Shown piece after piece: positions 1-8,289 of a stretch of 21,280 nucleotides of DNA. The position numbers and the translations under genes were made by a program. The DNA is from Syncephalis plumigaleata (lineage: Eukaryota; Zoopagomycota; Zoopagomycetes; Zoopagales; Piptocephalidaceae). The first letter of the stretch is position 1. Each line of letters begins with the position of its first letter. The notes under the pieces are model-generated. The model did not search any database and had not been told where the DNA came from. It saw only the letters and a program-made list of their open reading frames with translations. The stretch is from assembly GCA_025201365.1 (NCBI GenBank), contig JAIXMF010000243.1, positions 1 through 21,280 on the forward strand. Direction: 5' to 3'.

Positions 1-1
1 T

Positions 2-246
2 CATTCTGCTCAATCGAATTATGGTGGATTCTCGAAATGGGTAGACATGCATCCAGGTAGAGTATACGATGATATATATATGTATTACAGGCGTGTGACT
101 AATTGTTTACAGACTTGCTACACTCCTATCTCGGACTAATAGGGCTATCCATGGCAAGTAATAATGTAGATGCCGATAAATTAAGCTGTGCCTTAGCATT
201 ACCAAATAGTGTTACCAAACGAATTAGTGAACTACATCATGAATAA
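2..246 (+). CDS. PGGT1B: Protein geranylgeranyltransferase type I beta subunit, C-terminal end (partial)
   Basis: CDS is join(<2..56, 113..246); the gene begins left of the window. The reading HSAQSNYGGFSKWVDMHP, spliced to DLLHSYLGLIGLSM and ending in PNSVTKRISELHHE, matches the last barrel helices of the GGTase-I beta subunit (family pattern GGF.KWP..HPD.LH.Y.G..GLSL, then a P.LN.S.R..E.L..LH tail). Farnesyl- and Rab-transferase beta subunits have different residues at the HPD.LH.Y position. The enzyme attaches C20 isoprenoid to CaaL proteins such as Rho GTPases, paired with the shared alpha subunit; the zinc-binding residues lie mostly upstream of what is visible. The 56-nt intron (57-112) has an ACTAAT branch site and a TTTACAG acceptor, and the join restores a GAC codon. 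The stop codon sits inside an AATAAA hexamer (242-247); a second hexamer is at 263-268. Yeast name is CDC43. Confidence 0.85.
57..112 (+). other. Spliceosomal intron in PGGT1B
   Basis: A 56-nt GT-AG intron (GTAGAG donor, TTTACAG acceptor, ACTAAT branch site near 98-103). A closer ATTACAG at 85-90 is not used, because only the downstream acceptor keeps the HPD-LLHSYLGL family motif in frame. It is typical of the introns in the whole window. Confidence 0.8.
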
Positions 247-286
247 ATGATTAAAGCAATGGAATAAATGTTTATTTACAAATATT

Positions 287-378
<92 letters not shown>
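287..378. repeat. (GAT)n microsatellite between convergent genes
   Basis: About 92 nt of nearly pure ATG/GAT triplets with one interruption (GATGGATGATG near 331-341). It lies between the PGGT1B stop (246) and the EI24 stop (382). The nearest EI24 AATAAA signal on the minus strand is at 276-271, so the repeat probably falls in the EI24 3' UTR as an ATC tract. No donor sites or open exon were seen in it. Confidence 0.95.
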
Positions 379-380
<2 letters not shown>

Positions 381-381
381 T

Positions 382-1808
382 CTAGTTTTGATGATTGCTA
401 TTTGTTACAGATGTCGCGTTAGAATCGCGTAATACATTGATACGTCGAATCCAGATTAGATTCATTCGCTTGGCTATGGAGAATACCGGCCATCGGTATG
501 GCATCCAGGGAGAAAGTGAAATGGTACGCGTACGTCGACGTGGTACCGGTTTGGCTATATTCGACATGATCACATACTATAGATGATATAGGGTGTAGAC
601 TAATTAGTACTATATAAAACAACGAGACGGTATAGCTTGACATTTCTTACAACAGGGAATAAAAGGGCGAATACACCGGAACTGACAAATTGCGGAAAGA
701 AGAATGTAACTATAGTGCAGGGGAATCCTAATAAGAGAAAATCACGATTAATGGAAACTAGTGAGCATGCCAGTGTAGACAATATCCTACCAAATCCTGC
801 AAAATACGCCCAATGTGCCTCGAAATAGTCCATACGCTGATCCATGGTCCAACCACGATTGATCCAGTCATATCTAGAAAATATAATGTCAATCTATCGA
901 TTCGATTATAGAGAACAAGCGACTACATACTCGAAACTATAAAAAGCAGCGATCCAACAAGTGTAGATGAACGAGGCAAATGGACCGATCAATGGTAGTG
1001 TATAGATTAGCGACACGAACACGAGATAGTTGAAGAAGAGTAGCGTGCGATAAACCTCATCGGTAATACGATTGACTAGACTAATCTCGTAGCATTAGCA
1101 GTACGTCTCATAGTTGCAGTAATGATGTTCGATAGCCTACCGATCAAATGAAATCTGAGTGTTGACCGATTTGCCTTCACGTAGACAATAGGCATGATCG
1201 GCCACTTTCTGATACCAAGTTGAATTAAGGAAAAAACTAAGACAATAGATGGGATATACCCATAGGATCTAATAGGAATAATCATTGTTAATATGTTGAA
1301 CAAGCAAATAGACATTACTGGATGTGATACCTACCTGATAGGCAAATGTCAATATCATATCTAGCCAAGATACTACCGCTTCTATCTGAGGCGATGACGC
1401 TTCCAGCTGCTGTTGCGTCGTCGATCCATCCTCATGTTGGTGGCGTGCTGACCATACGAACCAAGTGGTAAAGAAAGACAGTGACGGGCGTAGTAAATAT
1501 TCAAACAAGTAAATACTACCGAGAAATATTAAACCGTTCAATAGGAAACATTTAGCCGTTTGCATTTGCAGTGTCTTGGATCTACCGTAATGTGTATATA
1601 TATATGTATATAAGTATAGTAGCAATTGTAAGCAAATGCTAACTTGCCTACTAATAATGGCAAAGCTACGTGACCATTGCGATGCATCACGAATACCACA
1701 CCAAGCGTAGTAGCCGTTTAAGCTAAGACTATCGAGGAATGACAACGGTGCTTCAGCAGCAGCAGCAGTGTCGTTGTTTTTAGTTGTTGACGTATGTGAT
1801 GTATCCAT
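382..1808 (-). CDS. EI24: EI24 family ER membrane protein
   Basis: Model: complement(join(382..576, 651..873, 931..1080, 1141..1268, 1335..1808)), 389 aa; human EI24 is about 340. EI24 (etoposide-induced 2.4, PF07264) is a polytopic ER membrane protein linked to autophagy and ER contacts in animals. Recognisable blocks in order are NGLIFLGSIYLFEYLL (about residues 91-106), LWVYPIYCLSFFLNSTWYQKVADHAY (split over two quotes here: LWVYPIYCLSFFLNST then WYQKVADHAY, about 160-184), YSFEYDWINRGW, FEAHWAYFAGFG, and SSGVFALLFPVYVIMSNIAK. They match the human order including FEYRWFNKG and WPYYFGFG. All four introns (57-74 nt) have GT donors and AG acceptors, and the last (577-650) has a perfect TACTAAT branch site. 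The start at 1808 is the first in-frame ATG; the open frame runs on upstream without another ATG. The N-terminal 25 residues are Thr/Ala-rich and low-complexity. Confidence 0.85.
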
Positions 1809-2124
1809 AGTATCAAAACACAATAAAAGAGTATAAAAAGAAAGATATAAACAAGAGTGCACGACGACGAATAGCAGTAGTAATAATAGTAGTAGTGTAG
1901 ATTGGTGACACAGGACTTTTCTAACCGATTAACGTAGTTAACCTTATGTTTTTACTGATAAATAGTAGTCATGCTAATACGTATTTAGATGTGAGTAGCG
2001 TTAACAATCACGGTTAAGTTGTTTATTGTTGTTTGGCTCTTCGTTGTTCTTGTCCTCCTTTTCTTGAACGTTTAGAAGCAGTGGTATTTCTCTACCCATA
2101 TCGCCTTTCTTATTCCGTTCCACT
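1809..2124. promoter_or_regulatory. Divergent intergenic region between EI24 and the F-box gene
   Basis: This 316-nt gap separates two outward-facing starts, so it must hold both promoters. On the EI24 side it is T/C-rich on the minus strand (1820-1860), with TATA-like runs around 1830-1848. On the F-box side there is a CT-rich patch at about 2035-2070 on the plus strand. I see no longer ORF and no RNA gene. Confidence 0.5.
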
Positions 2125-3768
2125 ATGTCTACTACTACTACTACTACTGAAATATCGAGTAATCTCAACTCGTCTTGTAGATTACTAGAGTGTTTGAATA
2201 CTCTTCCATTTCATGACCAGTGTGTCTTTCGTAGTCTACTTGGTCATATTGACTTCTTGCGTTTATCAGCATGTTGTCGCTCGTTAAGAAGCAGTATTCG
2301 AAATGATAAAGTATTATGGCAAGCACTATACCATAGTGATTTCTTATCGGGAGCCTATTATGCTAAAGAAATGGATTTCGTATTATGGTGTATACGCACG
2401 GATGTCAACAATCCATGTACATCGGATAAACGATCCGTTCTACTAGAGAATGTGGACTGGTACAACACATATCGTCGACGAGTGAGCACCGAGAATAATT
2501 GGCGATATGGACGATGCAAGACAACGCGTATTTATGGGGATAAGGGCGGGCGTAAAATAAATGATTACACGTCCGCTAGGTATAATAATTTAAAGATTAT
2601 AGAACAAATTCACAAATACAGAGCATCAAAAAAGGATAATTATTATGCTTTGGAGCTTCTACCACATTCAAACCTTAGATCAAGCAATGATACTGAACAT
2701 GAAAGTACATTCTCCAAATTGCCCAATGTTGTTTCGCTGGATAATGGTACCGATACTAATTATGAGTTTGTCCCGGGTGACCATTATATAGCTGTATATA
2801 TTAAGCCAATCGAGCACGATACCAACGTTAATATAGCAATATTTACCCGCAAATATGATGATATTTTCACTACATTCGATGTTCCAGCACCATATCGAGC
2901 AGAGACAATCGAGGGGAAATGGATATTGCTAGAACATAATCCAAATAGATCAGTAAAATGTTCGCTAAATTGTAAATGTATGTGTAGTAACTATACAACG
3001 ATGCAGTATAACTAGTACTAATAATCAATAAAATTAGTGGATATAAAGGTATTCGATATAGATAACAGTATCATGTGTCCAGGAAGTATTGATGATTCAT
3101 GGGAGACGTCATGTTTCTACAAAGCAACCAATAATACAGCAATAGTATACATGGCAAGAGTAGTCGTTGATGATGATGATGATGGTACAGATCGTATTGA
3201 ATGGGCACTATACGAGTTCTCGAGCAATAGTCCTGTTATACAATTACGAAGTGGCTGGTTTCATTTACCCGAAATTGAAATCGAGAGTTTTGATGATGCT
3301 TATCATTCATCTGGCTCACACATGACATTACAGCTAATTAGTGAAGACCGTTGCTTTCACTGTGTATTGCATGATGTAACAGTAGGCGGCCAATGTAGCA
3401 CTCCACAAAATTGCTATACTATATCTGATAACTATCCACTAACCCCACTGCTACAGCACGGATTTGGATGTCATCCGTCAACCTTTGAGCTTGTAAAATT
3501 ATGGACAGATATATCTTGTAGTGACGATCAAATATTACGGTTTCCAGGCGCGGAGTCGTATCATCATATTATGGGAAGCTTATACTTAGTTACAAATTAT
3601 AATTCAAAAGAGCCTAGACTACTTGTGGATATTAATACCAAAGAAATAATTTGCAAATCAAAGACTGCAATTTCAGGAGAATGGTTAAGTGTATTTACAA
3701 TGGTTGGCATGCTATGTAGTGCATGTGGCAAATCTACACAAGTAATACAAGAATATGGTGAACTATAA
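2125..3768 (+). CDS. F-box protein, otherwise unrecognised
   Basis: Model: join(2125..2977, 3038..3768), 527 aa. Near the N-terminus (about residues 24-70) is an F-box-like helix set: LNTLPFHDQCVFRSLLGH, IDFLRLSACCRSLRSSIRND, then KVLWQALY. This fits the L/P...L..I...L....L......C...W motif that binds Skp1, so the protein is likely a substrate adaptor of an SCF ubiquitin ligase. The rest (about 450 aa) has alternating hydrophobic strands and could be a beta-propeller-like substrate domain, but I see no countable WD or Kelch repeats. The two frames are joined by a 60-nt intron with a GTATGT donor, a TACTAAT branch site and a TTAG acceptor. A donor 6 nt earlier (GTAAAT, 2972) also keeps the frame. 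Codons are more AT-rich than in neighbouring genes. AATAAA lies 9 nt past the stop (3777-3782). The start is the first ATG, followed by a run of Thr codons. Confidence 0.7.
2978..3037 (+). other. Intron of the F-box gene with two possible donors
   Basis: The 60-nt intron has a GTATGT donor at 2978 and acceptor AG at 3036-3037. The alternative donor GTAAAT at 2972 would give a protein two residues shorter. The branch site TACTAAT at 3016-3022 lies 15-20 nt before the acceptor. Confidence 0.7.
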
Positions 3769-4188
3769 CAAGCATCAATAAATCATATTACATTAGTTAA
3801 TAAGAGTAGTGTTTATATGTCATTAAACCATAACACATGCTAATACTTTCTATGGACTGGATGATCAATCGAATAAATCAACTATAGTAGCAATTGAGAC
3901 ATCAAGCTGTACAAACTGATGAATGCTTCTCAATGCATAGAGAATGTTGCTCGATAGCACATGTACTACGGCATCATTTCATTATGCTTGATTGAAGCTT
4001 GCTATCTGAATCCTCTCGAATGCCATTATAACAATGCACTGAATAAACAAGCATCCATATTGTCCTTTACTAAATGCTCCTATCAATTCATCATAGTTTG
4101 TCAAAACTATTGTAATATATGATATTGCAATCATTAACATCTCCCTCAACTGCTAGAGCAATTACAACTACTCAATAATAATAGCAAT
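3769..4188. other. Gene-free downstream region of the F-box gene
   Basis: AT-rich sequence starting with the F-box polyadenylation signal (3777-3782). Every frame is closed and I see no RNA gene. Its right side runs into a diverged transposon-end copy (4189-4280), so part of it may be unrecognisable remains of that element. A weak match to the other transposon end (AGTGTTTAT near 3807-3816) is too short to use. Confidence 0.5.
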
Positions 4189-4280
4189 GCAATAATGGTG
4201 TTAACAATTCTGCTAATCTATTTATTAATAAAATAAAACTTAAAGGATAAATGCGCAAATTGGATGCAAAATGAGCATAT
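4189..4280 (-). mobile_element. Diverged copy of one end of the 6835-7430 inverted-repeat element
   Basis: Read on the minus strand from about 4265, this segment matches 6846-6920 almost collinearly. A 27-nt stretch is identical; its core is CCAATTTGCGCATTTATCC. Another ~50 nt then match at roughly 75-80% by eye, including TTAATAAA and GTTAAC landmarks. The outermost ~11 nt that carry CAG..TTTTT in the other copy are poorly preserved here, and no TA-flanked mate end was found to the left. It is probably an old, truncated, non-coding copy of the same family in the opposite orientation. No reading frame across it is open. Confidence 0.6.
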
Positions 4281-4385
4281 GAAACAGTGGTATCAATGAT
4301 AGATATCTATGCTGATACTGCTGTTTTATTGACGTCTTTTTCCTTTCCTTTTTCTGTCTTTCTTTCTCTTACTACTTACAAAGAT

Positions 4386-4487
4386 TGAATATACACGTAC
4401 ACGTACACGTATATTCGCGATAAAGACACATGATATCGGTGTTTTTCCCTACCGATATAACCCCAACCAAGGTCATACACGTACACC
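4386..4487. promoter_or_regulatory. Inverted repeats and ACACGTAC cluster upstream of the acyltransferase gene
   Basis: Two elements sit 170-245 nt before the start at 4630. First, the heptamers GAATATA and TATATTC (about 4387-4416) flank three tandem CACGTA units; a fourth ACACGTAC lies at about 4477-4484. Second, ATATCGGT (4433-4440) and its exact complement ACCGATAT (4451-4458) form an 8-bp inverted repeat with a 10-nt spacer. Such spaced palindromes are typical of dimeric regulator sites; CACGTA resembles half of an E-box. Which factor would bind is unknown. Confidence 0.4.
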
Positions 4488-4563
4488 ATCACCATTACCA
4501 CCCTCACCACCTACGCGTACATTCTATTGATAAAGATATTCATGGTATTGGCCTAACGCTTTG

Positions 4564-4629
4564 ACCTTTTTTCTCTTTCGCTTCTTTTACTTCTTCCGCT
4601 TCTATTTACCTCTTTTCGTAATTGCCAAA
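4564..4629 (+). promoter_or_regulatory. Pyrimidine-rich leader of the acyltransferase gene
   Basis: A CT-rich tract with almost no purines runs up to the ATG at 4630. CT-rich tracts near transcription starts are common in fungal promoters. The frame is open through it from 4561 but has no ATG before 4630, so the translated extension is not coding. Confidence 0.5.
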
Positions 4630-6627
4630 ATGTCATTAGGAACGGAATTGGAACGACTCGCTGACGCACTCGGCTTTCCGGTGGCCGACTTGCGCCTATC
4701 CACTTCAGTAATTCTTATGTATGGAGCTGGATTCCTATTCAATTGCTTACCACATAGTAAGCCAGCCATTAAACATCTATTCTCTATATCATTGGCTACC
4801 TTATTGCACGCCTACGTTCTAGCGCACTGGTTGGGCCTAATGCATATGGGAGCAGCGGCAGGAATAGCCTATTTCCTTATTGGCACCATTCGCCATAAGA
4901 GTATGCCGCAGATAGTGATGCTATTGGCGATGCTACATCTTTCCTATACGTAGGTATAAGCATAATTGCATAAGCGTAACAGGTAGAACAAGCTAGCTAA
5001 GCATCATCATCATCATCATCATATCGTAGACATATAGCTCGAATGGACGAGCAGAATATTATGGCAAAGACGGATTTCAGTGCAGCACACATGATTCTAG
5101 TGATCAAGTTGACGTCCTTTGCGTTTAACGTTCATGACGGTCGACAAGACGAGAAAGTGAGCAAGCAATTGTATATGACAATGCTTACCATTCTAACTAT
5201 TAGTAGAAACTGAGTGAATATCAAAACCAAAAACGAATCACGGAAATGCCTTCATTATTGGAATACTACGGTTATGTATTTTACTTTGGTAGCTTCCTGG
5301 TGGGTCCTGCACTTGAGGTGAGTGACCTATCACTAATAGACATTGGTGTCACGCTAATCATCGTCATTTACAGTTTATGGATTATCGTAATTTCTGTACC
5401 ATGGAAGTGTTCAAGGTAAGCCATTCCCATATATACATATATATATATATACATATACCTATTGGGTTTGCATTTAACGTGCAGTAGACAAAGGATAACA
5501 AGATTCATCGTCCAAGCGGGTTAAAAGCCTCGCTCGAATGCATTCTTCAGAGTGTTACTGCGGCGGGCGTGTTATTGGTATTCGGCTCGACGTTCTCCAT
5601 CACGTATTGTCTCGATAAACAATATCGTCAGGCATCATTTCTATACAAGTGAGTCGATGAAATGATCATCTCATCGCAAAGGGAAAAAGAATAGAAATGC
5701 TAACCATGGTCTGTATAGATTCTTTTATTTGCAATTGGCCAGTGTTGTCGCTCGTATGAAGTACTATTTCGTATGGAAGATATCGGAAGGCACCTGCATA
5801 CTTAGCGGATTAGCATTTAACGGCTACAACGTCCATGGTCAAGCACAATGGAATCGAGTGATCAATATTCGTATTATGGACTATGAATTGGCGGAAAGCC
5901 CACGCACTGCACTAGATAGCTGGAATATCGGTACTAATCGATGGCTACGTAATTACGTGTACCTACGTCTGGCATCTCCCGACAAGAAGAGTACTCTCGT
6001 GGCAACTGTAGCTACTTTTGCTGCTTCAGCAATATGGCATGGTTTCTACGCTGGCTATTACTGTAAGTATGCTTTCTATTCCTTGAGACAAGTATATGGA
6101 TTAATTTATTATGTACCTATTACTACGCTTACTAGTGACATTTGCCTCCGGTGCACTCATGACATCCGTTGCACGATGTAAGTAGCATTACTCGATAGTC
6201 ATCATGTAAAAGTCATTTATTAATCCAATCGAACGCGTATTATCTACTAGTGATGCGTCGTACATTCCGTCCTATTGTCGCGCCAAATAACTCTGAAATA
6301 GTGTCATCGCCTTCAAAGCGTATCTACGATATTCTAGGCTGGTTCATCACACAGACCACCATCAACTACATTGCTGCACCCTTCCAGTTACTCTCGTTTT
6401 CCGCCAGTTTATCCGTATGGCATAGTAATGCTTATGTAATACACATTGCAATGATAGCAATGTATTTCTGGCTGTTGCACGCGGGTGGTGCACGCTGGGT
6501 ACGTAATAACCTATGGCCCGCATCTACCTCCGTACTAGCAGATAAGCTTTCATCAGAAGTTGTAATGTTAACAACCTCGTCAAAAGCTGCTACTACTACT
6601 ACTACGACTAAGACTAGTGCCAAATAA
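4630..6627 (+). CDS. ALE1: MBOAT-family lysophospholipid acyltransferase (Ale1/LPCAT type)
   Basis: Model: join(4630..4949, 5030..5156, 5207..5317, 5374..5415, 5488..5648, 5719..6062, 6136..6177, 6251..6627), 507 aa. It is a multi-pass ER enzyme that transfers acyl groups from acyl-CoA to lysophospholipids (Lands cycle). Family landmarks in order: MILVIKLTSFAFNVHDGR, EYYGYVFYFGSFLVGP, FMDYRNF, KYYFVWKISEGTCILSGL, FNGYNVHGQAQWNRVINI, SWNIGTNRWLRNYVYLRL with the catalytic Asn at about residue 323, and SAIWHGFYAGYYLTFASG with the catalytic His at about residue 361. The 38-residue Asn-His spacing fits MBOATs. LMRRTFRPIV follows, as in yeast Ale1. The length also fits. Seven introns of 50-80 nt were placed so that these motifs continue in frame; intron 4 must use the acceptor at 5485-5487, because the CAG three bases earlier would leave an in-frame TAG. 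The tail is Thr/Lys-rich. The stop lies inside AATAAA (6623-6628). Confidence 0.88.
5002..5022. repeat. (CAT)n microsatellite in intron 1 of the acyltransferase gene
   Basis: Seven CAT triplets lie between the branch-site region (GCTAGCTAA) and the acceptor CGTAG (5025-5029) of the 80-nt intron 4950-5029. It is intronic, so length changes would alter only intron size. Confidence 0.85.
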
Positions 6628-6834
6628 AGAGTATTGTTTCCATTTCATATCAGCATCATATGGTAAGATTTAGGTTTGACTTGCAAAACATGGACCACAT
6701 TACCTATTGAAACAGGCAACCTTACACATTTACATAACGATTCATTCAATAGATACTTTTTTGCATCCTTACATCTTGAGTGCTTCATTAATGTATGATG
6801 AATAGGCAATATAACATATGTCGTAAGTGTCATA
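6628..6834. other. Gene-free flank between the acyltransferase gene and the transposon relic
   Basis: AT-rich sequence after the acyltransferase stop. A minus-strand open frame crosses it into the repeat element, but it has no recognisable domain and unequal composition, so I do not call it a gene. The segment ends at the TA dinucleotide (6833-6834) that borders the inverted-repeat element. Confidence 0.4.
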
Positions 6835-6868
6835 CAGTGTTTTTCCATCCAATTTGCGCATTTATCCT
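6835..6868 (+). repeat. Left terminal inverted repeat
   Basis: Starts CAGTG directly after TA at 6833-6834 and contains CCATCCAATTTGCGCA. It pairs with 7397-7430 with 4 mismatches in 34. The similarity to the 4189-4280 copy runs another ~50 nt inward, showing that this end is the one retained there. Confidence 0.6.
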
Positions 6869-7075
6869 TTAACGTTTGCAATATATTAATAAACAGATTT
6901 ACACAATAGTTAACATCATTATCATTATAGATATGCCAATTGACACAGCATGATAATAATAACAATTCAGTATTAGTAATGGATCCTATATTGATAGCAA
7001 TAACTATCATCATCAATTCTATAAGGTAGACGATACAAGTGTACTAGTATAGTTGGATATTGCCATGTCATGTAA

Positions 7076-7288
7076 TTACATGTAGCTATTGATTATCGTA
7101 TATGGAATCGGGATATGGCTGCATGTCTGAATTTTATTCAGATTATTCACAGTGTTCGTAAGGACAAGGGTGTTCCAACACAATTCCAACGAGGTGCCGT
7201 TCCTCCTCCTGAGCCTAGTACATCCGCAAAGCATTCACTAAATGAGGGACAAGATCAAGAGGGAACCAAACAACAAATAACAAATTAA
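7076..7288 (+). pseudogene. TnpB/Fanzor-like nuclease, C-terminal fragment
   Basis: An open stretch of 70 codons ends at TAA 7286-7288. It reads YRIWNRDMAACLNFIQII, then HSVRKDKGVPTQFQRGA and a polar Pro/Ser/Gln-rich tail. The W-N-R-D-x-x-A-x-x-N pattern is the RuvC-III segment after the zinc ribbon in TnpB, IS607-type and Fanzor proteins (family form WNRDVNAxxNI); its last Asp is the third catalytic acid. The G..P..F.R ending is also what I recall from such proteins in Mucoromycota genomes. The zinc-ribbon Cys pairs, RuvC-I and RuvC-II are absent upstream, where the frame closes at 7073-7075. It is therefore a truncated relic, or a last exon (TGTAG acceptor at about 7080-7084) whose other exons are lost. 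It lies inside the inverted-repeat element. The family call rests on one motif block. Confidence 0.5.
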
Positions 7289-7396
7289 CCAGGTTGTATC
7301 GTCAACCGCCACACTGTCGCCCAAACGACAATGGCACCCAAAATACGGAGTAGAAATACTTGTAAGTGTTAATTATTATTTATTCGTAAAAACAGA

Positions 7397-7430
7397 AGGC
7401 TAACTGCGCAAATTGGATGGAAAAAGCCTG
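7397..7430 (-). repeat. Right terminal inverted repeat
   Basis: Read on the minus strand from 7430 it starts CAGGC and shares the 21-nt core with the left end. It is bordered by TA at 7431-7432. Similarity to the left end fades after about 34 nt. Confidence 0.6.
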
Positions 7431-8219
7431 TATATGGTAAGCACTCCACGTTACCATCTTCTTCTTCCGATCCAAGCATTTTATTCCCCGCTATCATTTA
7501 ATAGGCTTGCTCGTGAAATAGCCATTTATCAACTGTGGTTTTCTCCGTTTCTTTCACTGTTATTGTTCTACGTCGTTGATTCATACTATTATTATTGTTG
7601 CTGTTATTGTTATTAATAGTATCCTTAGTAACTCAGGGCCATTGTTACTTTTGTACAATTGTTTATTGCCTTTAGTTTTACATTAGCTACAGGATATATA
7701 CACAACGTGTATAATAATATTCTTTGTTTTCCTATTTACATGGCTGATTCCTATTGTTAGCCAATTCCTTTCACCTTGTCTGTTTTCTATTCTTATTAAA
7801 CTTGTTATTTTCCGGTATATTTTCAACAACCTTAACCGACTGAACCTATTAACCACCTGTAAAAATGTAAGTGTTCACTTGATGTTCATGCGCCGAATTA
7901 TGCGCAACATGTTGCCACCACTTGTGCACTATCAGTAGATGGCACCATTGAACGAAGGGGATAATCCAATGTGCTCACCCTCACACTCTCACATTGTTGC
8001 ATCATAATGGCAGAGTATGGTCATACCTCTATAGGCAAAAAATACTGGTAACACTTGTGTTACTTTTAATTCAGGAAATTCATGTGCTTTTGTATCTTTT
8101 TTCAACAGCAGTTGATAAGCTAACCATGTGCTTTTTCCTTCTACTCATTCGATAAATCGTCATTGGGTCTTCTGCTACTACCACTGCTCGTTCTCTCCAC
8201 ACGCTTCCATTTCCTTAGA

Positions 8220-8289
8220 GTGAGTGTGAAATCCACACGAACACACTCTTGTCTGACGACCGCGCATAACTTGCATGCTACTAGCATGC
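8220..8289. promoter_or_regulatory. Two adjacent palindromes in the kinase upstream region
   Basis: GAGTGTG (8222-8228) and CACACTC (8242-8248) form a 7-bp inverted repeat with a 13-nt spacer. GCATGCTA (8273-8280) and TAGCATGC (8282-8289) form a perfect 8-bp inverted repeat around a single C. They may be dimer-binding sites or hairpins; no factor is assigned. Confidence 0.3.

Larger units (their letters stand above)
6835..7430 (+). mobile_element. 596-bp TA-flanked inverted-repeat transposon relic carrying a TnpB/Fanzor fragment
   Basis: The left end (from 6835) and the reverse complement of the right end (from 7430) match at 30 of the first 34 positions, including a 21-nt identical core containing CCATCCAATTTGCGCA. 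Both ends begin with CAG and each is bordered by TA (6833-6834 and 7431-7432), the target duplication of the Tc1/mariner superfamily. No mariner DDE transposase is visible inside. The only coding-like piece is a TnpB/Fanzor-like C-terminus (7076-7288). Fanzor genes are known to ride in eukaryotic DNA transposons, including mariner-type ones. A one-sided, diverged copy lies at 4189-4280. I infer a short, internally deleted, non-autonomous element. An alternative is that the two end repeats belong to two separate fragments. Confidence 0.55.

Noticed and set aside
395-586. Plus-strand open frame with a protein-like string (GHRYGIQGESEMVRVRRRGTG)
   Set aside because: The minus strand here is the last EI24 exon, supported by a matching splice site with a TACTAAT branch point and the FPVYVIMSNIAK family motif. 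The plus frame has no ATG at its start and is an antisense shadow.
6645-7016. Minus-strand 123-codon open frame crossing the left end of the transposon relic
   Set aside because: No domain, and it runs through the terminal repeat. The homologous copy at 4189-4280 is not open in this frame, so the similarity is at DNA level rather than protein level.
7336-7442. Possible exons around 7360 (GTAAGT) and 7394 (AACAG) joining into NCANWMEKACIW
   Set aside because: The peptide comes from the terminal inverted repeat shared with 6835-6868 and 4189-4280, so it is repeat DNA rather than a gene.
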